Shown piece after piece: positions 1 through 7,021 of a stretch of DNA of 12,314 nt (positions are counted from its first letter, which is position 1; each line of letters begins with the position of its first letter). Made by a program: the position numbers and the translations under genes. Below the pieces are notes generated by a model. The model was not told where the DNA came from and made no database searches. It saw only the letters and a list, made by a program, of their open reading frames with translations. The stretch spans positions 1-12,314 of the forward strand of contig JBKPDL010000028.1 in the NCBI GenBank assembly GCA_046727855.1. Reading direction: 5' to 3'. Source of the stretch: DASPWV01 sp046727855. GTDB lineage: Bacteria > Acidobacteriota > Vicinamibacteria > Vicinamibacterales > UBA2999.

Positions 1-197
1 CTCTATCGCTCGATTGCGCGGCTGTACGACATTCGGCTGATCACCGATGTCCGCAACCGCCCGCCCCGGACGAGAACGCGCGACGGATCCAAAACCGGAT
101 CACAGAGGACGGACGCGAGGTCCTTGCGGGCGAGACGGCGCAACTCACGCTTCTCACGCGATGGGCACGGGCCGTCTCGCTACCGTGCCTCGCATGA
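1..197 (+). pseudogene. 3' end of an unrecognised gene, apparently frame-disrupted
   Basis: The left edge cuts into coding-like sequence. Positions 1 to about 60 read well in frame 1, with 17 of 20 codons ending in G or C (peptide includes ARLYDIRLITDV). From about 69 the coding-like frame moves to frame 3 (peptide includes RITEDGREVLAGETAQLT) and ends at a TGA at 195-197. The change happens around the C-rich stretch at 57-67, which suggests a small indel or a sequencing slip. I do not recognise the family and assign no function. The gene converges on the minus-strand antiporter gene that ends at 309. The whole reading rests on codon composition, so confidence is low. Confidence 0.3.
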
Positions 198-208
198 GCT
201 TTCATGCG
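191..208. other. Short perfect inverted repeat between convergent genes
   Basis: CGCATGA at 191-197 and TCATGCG at 202-208 form a perfect 7-bp stem with a 4-base loop. It sits at the stop codon of the left-edge reading frame and about 100 bases from the end of the converging antiporter gene. There is no T-run on either side, so it is not a classical intrinsic terminator. It may be a bidirectional pause or terminator structure or simply chance. Confidence 0.25.
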
Positions 209-308
209 CGGATTCGTGCGCGCAACCGATCTCTCAGGTTGATGTCCGTTCCCGTTCGACCCATTCGTAGAGCGTCGACATCCGCATCTCGATGGTCGCG
301 CGAGCTTT

Positions 309-1562
309 CTATCGTGCGAACCTGCCTACGCGCAGCACACGCGCACACACGACCGCCAACGGGCCACCCGCGAGACTCAAAAGCACCCCCATGCTCATTT
401 CCGAGCGCAACTGACCTGGCGGCAACAGCGCGGCACAAAGGAAAAGCCCGACACTGAAACCCACCGCGGCGGTGAACCCCGCGGCCGTTAGCTCTCGCCA
501 GCCGACGCGGTGCGGCAGGTGCAAACCAATAACGGTGGCGATACCGGCTCCGATGAGGACGCCAATCGGCTTCCCAACAATGACGGCGATCGGAAGACCC
601 CATGTACCCTGCTCAAGGGCGCCCATGGGCACGCCCGCGTTGACGAGCCCGAAGAAGAAGAGTGCCACCTGCGCGGGATACCGCCACCAGATCTCGAATT
701 GACTCAAGGTGTCTTTGGCGTCGGGGAGTGCATCGACGAAGAACCCAGGATCGCGCGCCGCGTGCGGCAGGAACGGCATGATCGGCACGAGCGCCAGTGC
801 CGGATGCACGCCACTCCAGAAGAACGCATACCAGGAGACGCCTCCGGCAGCGAGCAGATAGGGCCAGAAACTCCTGACCCGTGACCGCCGAAGCCCGACC
901 GCAATGCCGATTGCGGCGGCGAAGATCAGCACACCACTGGTGAAATGAAGCTCTCTCGTTGGATTGAACAGCGCGAGGGTGAGGAAGCCCACTGCATCCG
1001 ACGCAATTCCCAGAAGCAGCAGAAACGGGATCACGGGATGCCCAGCACTGAAGATGACTCTCGCGATGAAATACGCCATCGCGAGATCGGTCGCCAATGA
1101 AACTGGCCATCCGACGGCTAGCATGGGCTCGTCGAGCGCGTCGACGAGTCGAACGTGAACAAATGCAGGGATAACGGTCGCACCCAGTGCTGCGATTACC
1201 GGGAGCAGGGCGCGCCGCCAGGGATGGAGGACTCCACCCGGCACTGTCGCTTCAACGACTTCCTTGGTAATCAACGCGAAGAAAAACGCCATCGCGACAT
1301 CATTCACGCCAAACGAGATCACATAGGTGAATCGGTAATAGCTCTCCGGCCCCATGTTGACCCACACCAGAGCGATCAGGGCGCCCAGTGGCAGCAGGAG
1401 AAGATGCTCGACGGCGAATCTCGACAGACGCGGAACGGTACGCCACACGCGATGATGGCGCAGCCCGCGACGCTTCGACGTCGGGCCGAGAGCCCTACCG
1501 CCGGCATCTCGTTCGCCACGGTGGTTGGCGGCAGCAGCCTCACGCGCAGAATCGCTCGTCAT
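309..1562 (-). CDS. Divergent NhaA-type Na+/H+ antiporter
   Basis: A 417-residue inner-membrane protein, close in length to E. coli NhaA (388), with an N-terminal extension of about 47 residues rich in Arg, Gly and Ala. NhaA landmarks appear in order. A first hydrophobic segment covers about 48-69. A VNDVAMAFFF segment ending in KE follows at 87-101. GWPVSLATDLAMAY has D159 at the position of E. coli D133. GIASDAVG at 185-192 corresponds to the antiporter's paired aspartates, and VGKPIGV has K331 at the position of K300. The first of the two signature aspartates is replaced by Ser188; Asp189 is kept. Known NhaA proteins exchange two protons for one Na+ or Li+; whether this one does is uncertain because of the substitution. 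The ATG has a good GAGGAA ribosome site 5-6 bases upstream. It lies 37 bases downstream of the phosphatase gene on the same strand, so co-transcription is likely. Confidence 0.88.
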   Translation of the reverse strand: MTSDSAREAAAANHRGERDAGGRALGPTSKRRGLRHHRVWRTVPRLSRFAVEHLLLLPLGALIALVWVNMGPESYYRFTYVISFGVNDVAMAFFFALITKEVVEATVPGGVLHPWRRALLPVIAALGATVIPAFVHVRLVDALDEPMLAVGWPVSLATDLAMAYFIARVIFSAGHPVIPFLLLLGIASDAVGFLTLALFNPTRELHFTSGVLIFAAAIGIAVGLRRSRVRSFWPYLLAAGGVSWYAFFWSGVHPALALVPIMPFLPHAARDPGFFVDALPDAKDTLSQFEIWWRYPAQVALFFFGLVNAGVPMGALEQGTWGLPIAVIVGKPIGVLIGAGIATVIGLHLPHRVGWRELTAAGFTAAVGFSVGLFLCAALLPPGQLRSEMSMGVLLSLAGGPLAVVCARVLRVGRFAR

Positions 1563-1599
1563 GCCTTCCTCGTGTGCAGCATCCCTTCAGCGAGCCGCG

Positions 1600-2547
1600 C
1601 TAACGTCTTGGCGGTTCTCCGGGTGTCTGCCCCGACTCGCTGACCCTGGGCTGCTTCGAGAGGACACCTGAATCAACCACCTTCCCGGTGCGGGCGATCG
1701 TCTGGAAGTGCAGCTCCGCGCCCGCGATCTCCACGAGCATAAAGCTCTGGTCCTGGTCGAAATATGCGGCGGTCTGGTCGGTTGGTCGCATGTTGCCTTT
1801 TCTGAGCTGTCCCGCCGAGCCGGACACGAAATAGAAGATCCCCTTCTGCGGCTTCAGCCGTTCGTAGACGTGATCGTGGCCGGAAAACACCACATTGACG
1901 CCGTACTTGAGAAAGATCGGCTCCAGCAGCACGCGCAGGTCGACGGAAGCCCCGTGACGGCGGGCATTCGAGTAGAGGGGATGATGGAAGTAGCAGATCT
2001 TCCACTCCTCGCGTGCGTCCCGCAGCGAAGTCTCGATCCACGCGAGTTGGCTCGGATCCATCTGGGTGCTGTCCAGCGCGAAAAAGCGGACGTACTTGCG
2101 TGCGTACGTGTAGTAGCGGTGTCCATCCATGTTGAAGAACCTGTATGACACGTTCTCTGAGCGGTCGTGGTTGCCAAGTGACGCTTGGAAACGCACTCCG
2201 GCGGCCAGCAGTGGCGCGTACGGCTGCTCGAATTTCTTCACGAAGTCGGCCGGCCGTTGTCCTCCATACATGTTATCGCCCAGCATGATGACGAGATCGA
2301 ACGCGAACGTCGCATGGGCCTTAGTCATTTGTTGCGCGATTTCGTACTGCGGCCAGTCGCCCGTCCCGTTGTCGCCAATCGCGGCAAACTTCACCGAATC
2401 CGGTCTGTTGGGAAGCGAGACTGACGACTGCGCGATGATCGTCGCAGTCGCGAGCGCAATACAAAGCACGCCGAGCGCTCGCGAGCGGGAGCCGGTCGAC
2501 GGGACTGGAACAAGTCCACGTCGGCACTGGTTGCTTGTCGGGATCAT
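1600..2547 (-). CDS. Exported purple/tartrate-resistant acid phosphatase-like metallophosphoesterase
   Basis: A 315-residue calcineurin-like phosphoesterase. The N-terminus has a basic stretch (RSR, 21-23) followed by a hydrophobic run to about residue 40, consistent with a signal peptide or uncleaved anchor, so it probably acts in the periplasm or envelope. The five metal-site blocks are all present: GDNG at 58-61, GDNMY at 90-94, GNHD at 125-128, HHP at 188-190 and GHDH at 223-226. The D91-x-x-Y94 spacing matches the Asp/Tyr metal ligands of mammalian-type purple acid phosphatases, which distinguishes it from general calcineurin-like enzymes. Expected activity is phosphomonoester hydrolysis at a binuclear metal centre; the natural substrate is unknown. 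There is no strong Shine-Dalgarno before this ATG. It sits between a porin gene (125 bases upstream) and the antiporter gene (37 bases downstream), all on the minus strand. Confidence 0.87.
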   Translation of the reverse strand: MIPTSNQCRRGLVPVPSTGSRSRALGVLCIALATATIIAQSSVSLPNRPDSVKFAAIGDNGTGDWPQYEIAQQMTKAHATFAFDLVIMLGDNMYGGQRPADFVKKFEQPYAPLLAAGVRFQASLGNHDRSENVSYRFFNMDGHRYYTYARKYVRFFALDSTQMDPSQLAWIETSLRDAREEWKICYFHHPLYSNARRHGASVDLRVLLEPIFLKYGVNVVFSGHDHVYERLKPQKGIFYFVSGSAGQLRKGNMRPTDQTAAYFDQDQSFMLVEIAGAELHFQTIARTGKVVDSGVLSKQPRVSESGQTPGEPPRR

Positions 2548-2672
2548 CTGGCGTCACGAATTACGGGCAGCATGCTCGCTCCACGCCGGCGCCGCCGACA
2601 GGCTGCGCGACGCGAGCGGTTTTCGAATCCACCTGAGCACGCATGTCACACCTTGAAGAAGACGTAAGCGAA

Positions 2673-4319
2673 TCACGGCAGGTTGTAGCGAACCTGGACG
2701 AAGAACATGAAGGCATCAGCCGAGCTGAGTCCCTGCTGTATCGACCATGGCTCCCTTGTCAGCCAAGATGCCTGCAGGTTCAACTGGGCCGAGCCGCGAT
2801 CCTGCGATTTCACGATCTGATAGGCCGCCGTCCCGGTGACTTCCTGGACCTTGCGGTTGTTGGAATTCGACGACCCCGGATACCCGAAGCCGATGTAGCT
2901 GCCGTCGGTATCTACAAAGAAGTTGTCCTCGGCGTTCACACCGCTGTAATAGCCACCCATCGAGAGTCGGTCCGAGAATTTTTGCTCCACGCCGCCCACC
3001 CAGGACGTCGTGCCGATGGGGCTGATGGAGCCATCGCTCCGGAACGCGACATCGGGAACGAGCCCCCCGATATAGCGGCCGAGGCCGGAACCGAATGCGC
3101 TCTGCAGGAGGAACTTGGTGCCGGACGTGGCGTTGAATCGGACATTGATACCGACGCCGCCGCCCACCTCCTTGAAGTCGTCGTCGTACGGCTGCAACGT
3201 GTGGCGGAACACGCGTATCACGCCGCCGACGTCCACATGGAAGGGCTTTACGGGGTTGAAGGCGACACGGGTCGCTATATCCGGCATCAGGTTGGGTACC
3301 TTGAGCTCGTCGGACCCGGTGTTGTACTGGGCATCGAGGTCGCTCGAACAGCACGTGGGCAAGGTCACCAACCCCTTTCCCAGCTGCTGTTCCGGGTTTT
3401 CGGCCGATACCGCCCAGTTGAAGCGGGTCGATGGGCGCCAAGTCACACGAAGCTGCGGCGCCCGATCCCAGATCATGCCGGCCAGGTAGTTGGTGTCGAC
3501 CGACTGCGACATTTCGACGTCCGATGGCCAGATGCTGATCTGATCTTTTGCCGGTGTCATGAGAGAGAAGGCTTGACCGGCTGCGAGGAGAAAGGTCTCG
3601 CCGTACTGCACCTCGGCAAACGCCTGGCGGAGGCGGAACCCTACGCTTGTGCTCGAGACCGCAACGGTGCCTGGCGTCGTCCCACCGAAGTCCATTTCGA
3701 AATAGCCGGACAGTCTGCGAAAACGCGGGCCCGGCTCGGGGAAATCGGCATCCACACGAAGGGAGATGCGTGACGACTGCGCACTGAGGCGCGCTTCGCT
3801 CACATTGCCCTGGACCTTGTCCTCGTATGGAATTGACGCGAAGCTGGTGCCGATACCGCCCCCGCTGTTGGTGGAGCGGTAAATCCCCGTCAGCCCCAGA
3901 TAGCCACCAACGCGAAGCCGCGCCGGGCCGATTTCCAACGCGGGACCCTCGGGCTGTTCCCGGGCGATCTCCTGCGTCGGATTCTGAGGCTGCTGTCCCG
4001 CCTCGGCCGGTTGGGCGGGATCCGCGGAGGCCGTGGACGCCGACGGAGGCGGCGCCTGCACGGACGCCAATTGAATAGTCGTCTCGCCAAGCGCACGATT
4101 CGGATCGATCACAGCAACGGAATCGCAGTTCCCTCGTTCCATGAGCCGCGTCTTCAGCTCCTCCAACGCTCTTCGCTGTTCGTCCAGCTGCTGTTGCTGA
4201 ATTTTCAGCAGCTCGCGGAGGCGAGCTGTGTCGTCCGCGGCGGGCACCTCCTGTCCCGCGCTGATCGAAGCGAACAAGAGACAGAACGAGCCCGCCACCG
4301 TGACCCACCGTGTCCGCAT
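2673..4319 (-). CDS. DcaP-like outer-membrane porin
   Basis: An outer-membrane channel protein of 548 residues. The chosen ATG begins MRTRWVTV and is followed by a hydrophobic stretch ending near ISAGQ, a typical signal peptide. A GTG seven codons upstream is also possible but less likely. After the signal comes a Gln/Glu/Leu-rich segment (about residues 28-63) that looks like a trimerising coiled coil, then a Pro/Ala/Gln-rich linker. From about residue 140 the alternating pattern of a beta-barrel begins (LRVGGYLGLTGIY, SGYFEMDF, YGETFLLAAGQAFSL). This order is typical of DcaP-like and related porins. The chain ends VQVRYNLP, so the terminal aromatic residue common in outer-membrane proteins is replaced by proline. 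The substrate cannot be read from sequence. It is the first gene of the minus-strand set with the phosphatase and antiporter, suggesting uptake of a compound processed by the phosphatase. Confidence 0.85.
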   Translation of the reverse strand: MRTRWVTVAGSFCLLFASISAGQEVPAADDTARLRELLKIQQQQLDEQRRALEELKTRLMERGNCDSVAVIDPNRALGETTIQLASVQAPPPSASTASADPAQPAEAGQQPQNPTQEIAREQPEGPALEIGPARLRVGGYLGLTGIYRSTNSGGGIGTSFASIPYEDKVQGNVSEARLSAQSSRISLRVDADFPEPGPRFRRLSGYFEMDFGGTTPGTVAVSSTSVGFRLRQAFAEVQYGETFLLAAGQAFSLMTPAKDQISIWPSDVEMSQSVDTNYLAGMIWDRAPQLRVTWRPSTRFNWAVSAENPEQQLGKGLVTLPTCCSSDLDAQYNTGSDELKVPNLMPDIATRVAFNPVKPFHVDVGGVIRVFRHTLQPYDDDFKEVGGGVGINVRFNATSGTKFLLQSAFGSGLGRYIGGLVPDVAFRSDGSISPIGTTSWVGGVEQKFSDRLSMGGYYSGVNAEDNFFVDTDGSYIGFGYPGSSNSNNRKVQEVTGTAAYQIVKSQDRGSAQLNLQASWLTREPWSIQQGLSSADAFMFFVQVRYNLP

Positions 4320-4560
4320 TTCTTCCAGACCGTCCTGCACCCCGTAGGTGAGAAACCGCTGCCCGTCGAACCGCGCCAGGCCGCAGCGCGTGGCGAATCA
4401 GACGAACCCTCGCGAATCCTGGGGGGAGCGCGGACGATTCTAGCGCGATGATTCATAAACACACCAGTCGATGCGGACCGTTTGTGGAAGAACCCGTGTG
4501 GAGCGGGCCGTGCACACACGAAAAGCGCCAAAGCGAGTGACAGGCGTACCTGTTCCCTAT

Positions 4561-4935
4561 TCACCGGTCGTGGGACACCCTCACCGTGAAGAACCAGTTG
4601 CCCGCGTCGTGCGCGATGCCATTGTTTGCATCCGTCCAGCCCATCGAGCCCTGGTCGGGGTTGTCGCCGAGAAATGTGGTCGAGCACGCCTCGATGAACG
4701 TGGCGCGGGCACCCTCGTGTCGGAGCAGTTGACGGTCATGGTAATCAGCCTCGTGCGCTCCGTCGCCGGATTGGTCCGGCGACCGCACCGTCTCTCCGCA
4801 CTCCCTTAGAGTCAACTTGAGTCGCTTCCATCGGTGTAACCGCGACACCGGCGAGCGCGGCGCCCATGAACCGCAGATCATGGATCTGTGACGGGCAAAC
4901 AGGTAGGATTCTGCCCCCACGCAACCTGGATGCAT
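4561..4935 (-). CDS. Possible hypothetical protein or gene remnant (coding-like C-terminal half)
   Basis: An open frame of up to 124 codons with no family I recognise. The C-terminal ~55 codons (about 4561-4725) look coding: a clear majority of codons end in G or C and the peptide is protein-like (for example AGNWFFTVRV near the end). The N-terminal part has weaker codon bias and overlaps the antisense of the glycogen phosphorylase remnant, so the annotated start is doubtful. It may be the 3' end of a gene whose 5' part was lost at the same junction that truncated glgP. No function is assigned. Confidence 0.25.
   Translation of the reverse strand: MHPGCVGAESYLFARHRSMICGSWAPRSPVSRLHRWKRLKLTLRECGETVRSPDQSGDGAHEADYHDRQLLRHEGARATFIEACSTTFLGDNPDQGSMGWTDANNGIAHDAGNWFFTVRVSHDR
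4762..4783. other. Perfect 9-bp GC-rich hairpin
   Basis: GTCGCCGGA at 4762-4770 and TCCGGCGAC at 4775-4783 form a perfect 9-bp inverted repeat with a TTGG loop. It lies in the debris zone between the porin and the glycogen phosphorylase remnant. There is no T-run after it on either strand. It could be a structured RNA element, a rho-dependent pause site, a protein-binding palindrome or a relic of an insertion; the sequence does not decide. Confidence 0.35.
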
Positions 4936-5118
4936 CCGGGGGATTTGAAGTCGTATCTTGAAGCCGACCAGCGGTTGTGCGATCTGTATGCCGATTCGGA
5001 TGCGTGGGTCCGCACGGCCATCGTGAGTATCGCTGGCTCTGGAAGATTTTCAAGCGATCGGACGAGCGCGGAGTACGCAAGCGAGATCTGGGAGGTGAAG
5101 CCATGTCGGGTCCCGTAG
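4927..5118 (+). pseudogene. glgP: C-terminal remnant of glycogen/maltodextrin phosphorylase
   Basis: About 63 codons match the C-terminus of the glycogen phosphorylase family: MHPGDLKSYLEADQR, then AWVRTAI, GSGRFSSDRTSAEYA and EIWEVKPC, ending at TAG 5116-5118. In intact enzymes the pattern is a DLxSY-type segment, a W-x-R block, then G-K-FSSDRTI-x-EYA-x-EIW. Family members usually have over 700 residues, so about nine tenths is missing. The frame stays open upstream only to a TGA at 4867, and the peptide before Trp at 4927 does not resemble the family, so the break is near there. The remnant carries the ribosome-binding site of pgm (GGAGGTGA at about 5090-5097) and overlaps the pgm start by 16 bases. 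This fits an ancestral, translationally coupled glgP-pgm operon. Confidence 0.82.
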
Positions 5119-6785
5119 AGACACACGCGCGCATGTCACCCCTGGCCGGGCGCCCTGCGCCCCGAGAGATGCTGGTCGATCTCGTCCGGCTCGAGCGGGA
5201 GTATTACGAGCGCACGCCGGACCTTGACGACGTCAACGAGATGGTCAGTTTCGGGACCAGCGGCCACCGAGGCTCCCCGCTGCGTGGCACGTTTACCGAG
5301 GCGCATATTCTTGCCATCACTCAGGCCATCTGCGACTATCGCCGCAGCGCGGGCAGCGACGGCCCACTCTACATGGGCAAGGACACACACGCACTATCAG
5401 GTCCGGCCCAACGCACCGCGCTCGAAGTGCTCGCGGCCAACGACGTCGAGACGGTGATCCAACAAGACGATGGCGTGACGCCGACGCCGGTGATTTCGCG
5501 GGCAATTCTCGTCTACAACATCGGCCGCAAGGCGTCGCTCGCGGATGGCATCGTGATCACGCCCTCGCACAACCCGCCAGAGGATGGCGGCTTCAAGTAC
5601 AACCCGGCGAGCGGCGGTCCCGCCGACACTGATGTGACGCGGTGGGTCGAGGACAGAGCCAATACGCTCCTGCGCGACAACAACGTCCGTGTCAAGCGCA
5701 TTCCCTTCAAGGCGGCCATCCAGGCGTCAACCACCCACCAGGAGGACTTTGTCCTGCCTTACGTCCGCGATCTCAGGAATGTTGTTGATATGGATGCCAT
5801 TCGCGCGGCCGGCCTCACATTGGGCGTCGACCCGCTTGGGGGGGCGGCGAGAAGTTATTGGGAGCCAATCAACACCCTGTATGGGTTGGACATCGCGGTC
5901 GTGAACGAGGCGCTCGATCCGACCTTTTCGTTTATGACCCTCGATCACGACGGCGTGATCCGCATGGACTGCTCGAGCCCTTATGCGATGGCGAGGCTCG
6001 TCGCGCTCAAAGACAAATACCACGTTGCATTTGCCAACGATCCGGATTCCGATCGGCATGGGATCGTCACACCGTCCGCCGGCCTGATGAACCCCAACCA
6101 CTATCTTGCCGTCTCCATCCACTACCTTCTCACCCATCGCCCGCAGTGGCCGACTGGCGCCGCTGTCGGCAAGACGCTGGTCAGCAGCAGCATGATCGAC
6201 AAGGTGGTGAAGCATCTCGGCCGCCGGTTGTCGGAGGTTCCAGTCGGATTCAAGTGGTTCGTTCCCGGACTCCTCGACGGCTCGTGCTGTTTCGGCGGTG
6301 AAGAGAGTGCGGGGGCGAGCTTCCTACGCGACGCCGGCACGGTATGGACGACTGACAAAGACGGGCCGATCATGGACCTGCTGGCGGCGGAGATCACCGC
6401 CCGCACCGGCAAGGACCCGGGAGAGCACTACGCCGAGCTCACCGCGCAGTTTGGCGTGCCGTACTACACGCGCATCGACGCGCCCGCAACACCCGAGCAG
6501 AAAGCGAGGCTGAAGAAGCTGTCGCCGGAGGCGGTCAGGGACTCGAGCCTCGCTGGCGAGCCCATCATCGCCAAGCTGACTCGGGCACCGTGCAACAACG
6601 CGCCGATCGATGGCTTGAAAGTGGTGACCGCCAGCGGCTGGTTTGCGGCCCGGCCTTCGGGCACCGAAAACATATACAAGGTGTACGCGGAGAGCTTCAA
6701 GGATCAGGTCCACTTGGACGCGATCGTGACCGAGGCCCAGGAAATCGTCACTAAGGCGCTGGGTTCATCGGAAGGGCGAGTATGA
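5103..6785 (+). CDS. pgm: Phosphoglucomutase (alpha-D-glucose phosphate-specific)
   Basis: A 560-residue cytoplasmic enzyme that interconverts glucose 1-phosphate and glucose 6-phosphate, linking glycogen and nucleotide-sugar metabolism with glycolysis. Length matches the E. coli Pgm type (about 546). All four active-site loops are intact: TPSHNP at 153-158 with phosphoserine candidate S155, the metal loop DPDSDRHG at 313-320, the sugar-recognition loop GGEESAG at 398-404 and the phosphate-binding loop RPSGTE at 517-522. The N-terminal FGTSGHRGS at 50-58 is also typical. The ATG at 5103 is preferred over an in-frame ATG at 4977 because GGAGGTGA lies just upstream, the extra 42 codons would be antiparallel-frame junk over the glgP remnant, and the homology starts after 5103. 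Its start overlaps the glgP remnant and its stop overlaps a short ORF by ATGA. Confidence 0.96.
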   Translation: MSGPVETHARMSPLAGRPAPREMLVDLVRLEREYYERTPDLDDVNEMVSFGTSGHRGSPLRGTFTEAHILAITQAICDYRRSAGSDGPLYMGKDTHALSGPAQRTALEVLAANDVETVIQQDDGVTPTPVISRAILVYNIGRKASLADGIVITPSHNPPEDGGFKYNPASGGPADTDVTRWVEDRANTLLRDNNVRVKRIPFKAAIQASTTHQEDFVLPYVRDLRNVVDMDAIRAAGLTLGVDPLGGAARSYWEPINTLYGLDIAVVNEALDPTFSFMTLDHDGVIRMDCSSPYAMARLVALKDKYHVAFANDPDSDRHGIVTPSAGLMNPNHYLAVSIHYLLTHRPQWPTGAAVGKTLVSSSMIDKVVKHLGRRLSEVPVGFKWFVPGLLDGSCCFGGEESAGASFLRDAGTVWTTDKDGPIMDLLAAEITARTGKDPGEHYAELTAQFGVPYYTRIDAPATPEQKARLKKLSPEAVRDSSLAGEPIIAKLTRAPCNNAPIDGLKVVTASGWFAARPSGTENIYKVYAESFKDQVHLDAIVTEAQEIVTKALGSSEGRV

Positions 6786-6880
6786 GCGGCGAGACTGTCA
6801 CTCAGCCGCCCTTTCGGTCGGACTATCGCGCCTCGCGCGATGCTCGCATGAACGTTCCCGGACGCTCCGACGGTAATTAG
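6782..6880 (+). pseudogene. 32-codon ORF coupled to the pgm stop, likely a truncated gene
   Basis: An ATG overlaps the pgm stop in a four-base ATGA arrangement, which normally marks a translationally coupled operon partner. The frame runs only 32 codons (MSGETVTQPPFR...) to TAG at 6878-6880. The peptide is polar, has no membrane segment and matches nothing I recognise. A real but tiny protein is possible. More likely it is the 5' stub of a gene that once followed pgm, in line with the truncated glgP on the other side. Confidence 0.35.
6825..6841 (+). terminator. Possible weak terminator hairpin after pgm
   Basis: ATCGCGC at 6825-6831 and GCGCGAT at 6835-6841 form a perfect 7-bp GC-rich stem with a three-base loop, 40 bases after the pgm stop. 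No T-run follows, so it is not a textbook intrinsic terminator. It could still slow transcription or protect the 3' end of the pgm mRNA. Confidence 0.3.
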
Positions 6881-6882
6881 CG

Positions 6883-6894
6883 GTGACGCGTCAC
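6883..6894. promoter_or_regulatory. 12-bp perfect palindrome upstream of vapBC
   Basis: GTGACGCGTCAC is self-complementary over all 12 bases. It lies about 90 bases upstream of the putative vapB -35 hexamer and immediately before a GGAGGA ribosome-site-like sequence. It could be an operator, for example for the VapBC complex or for a lost gene starting at 6908, but its distance from the promoter makes a VapBC role uncertain. Confidence 0.3.
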
Positions 6895-6907
6895 GGAGGA
6901 CATGCTC

Positions 6908-6988
6908 ATGAATGTCACACATGTCGCGACCGACAGCCGCGCCAGAGCGTCAGACGCGCCGCCATTCTTCGCCCGCGACACGATTTGA
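6908..6988 (+). CDS. 26-codon ORF with strong ribosome site, unknown
   Basis: ATG at 6908 follows GGAGGA (6895-6900) at good spacing and opens 26 codons (MNVTHVATDSRARASD...) to TGA at 6986-6988. The stop codon lies inside the putative vapB -35 hexamer TTGACG at 6985-6990. The peptide is soluble and unrecognised. It may be a leader peptide, the 5' stub of a deleted gene, or chance. The ribosome site is the only positive evidence. Confidence 0.25.
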   Translation: MNVTHVATDSRARASDAPPFFARDTI

Positions 6989-7014
6989 CGGGTCCTGCGA
7001 TTGTCAGACAAAAT
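6985..7014 (+). promoter_or_regulatory. Putative vapBC promoter
   Basis: TTGACG at 6985-6990 matches five of six bases of the sigma-70 -35 consensus. CAAAAT at 7009-7014 matches four of six of the -10 consensus with 18-base spacing. Transcription would start near 7021, essentially at the ATG at 7022, giving a leaderless vapB message. No Shine-Dalgarno is visible before 7013 or 7022, which agrees with that reading. Confidence 0.4.
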
Positions 7015-7021
7015 GTCGTAC

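Noticed and set aside
2643..3773. 376-codon plus-strand open frame opposite the porin
   Set aside because: It is the antisense shadow of the porin gene in GC-rich DNA. The peptide has no fold-like features, while the minus strand has a signal peptide, coiled coil and barrel pattern.
2716..4308. 530-codon minus-strand frame overlapping the porin in another frame
   Set aside because: Arg/Gly-rich, low-complexity translation typical of an off-frame reading; the 548-residue porin frame explains the DNA.
4977..5102. N-terminal extension of phosphoglucomutase from ATG 4977
   Set aside because: The 42 extra residues are an off-frame reading of the glgP remnant, and a strong ribosome site precedes ATG 5103.
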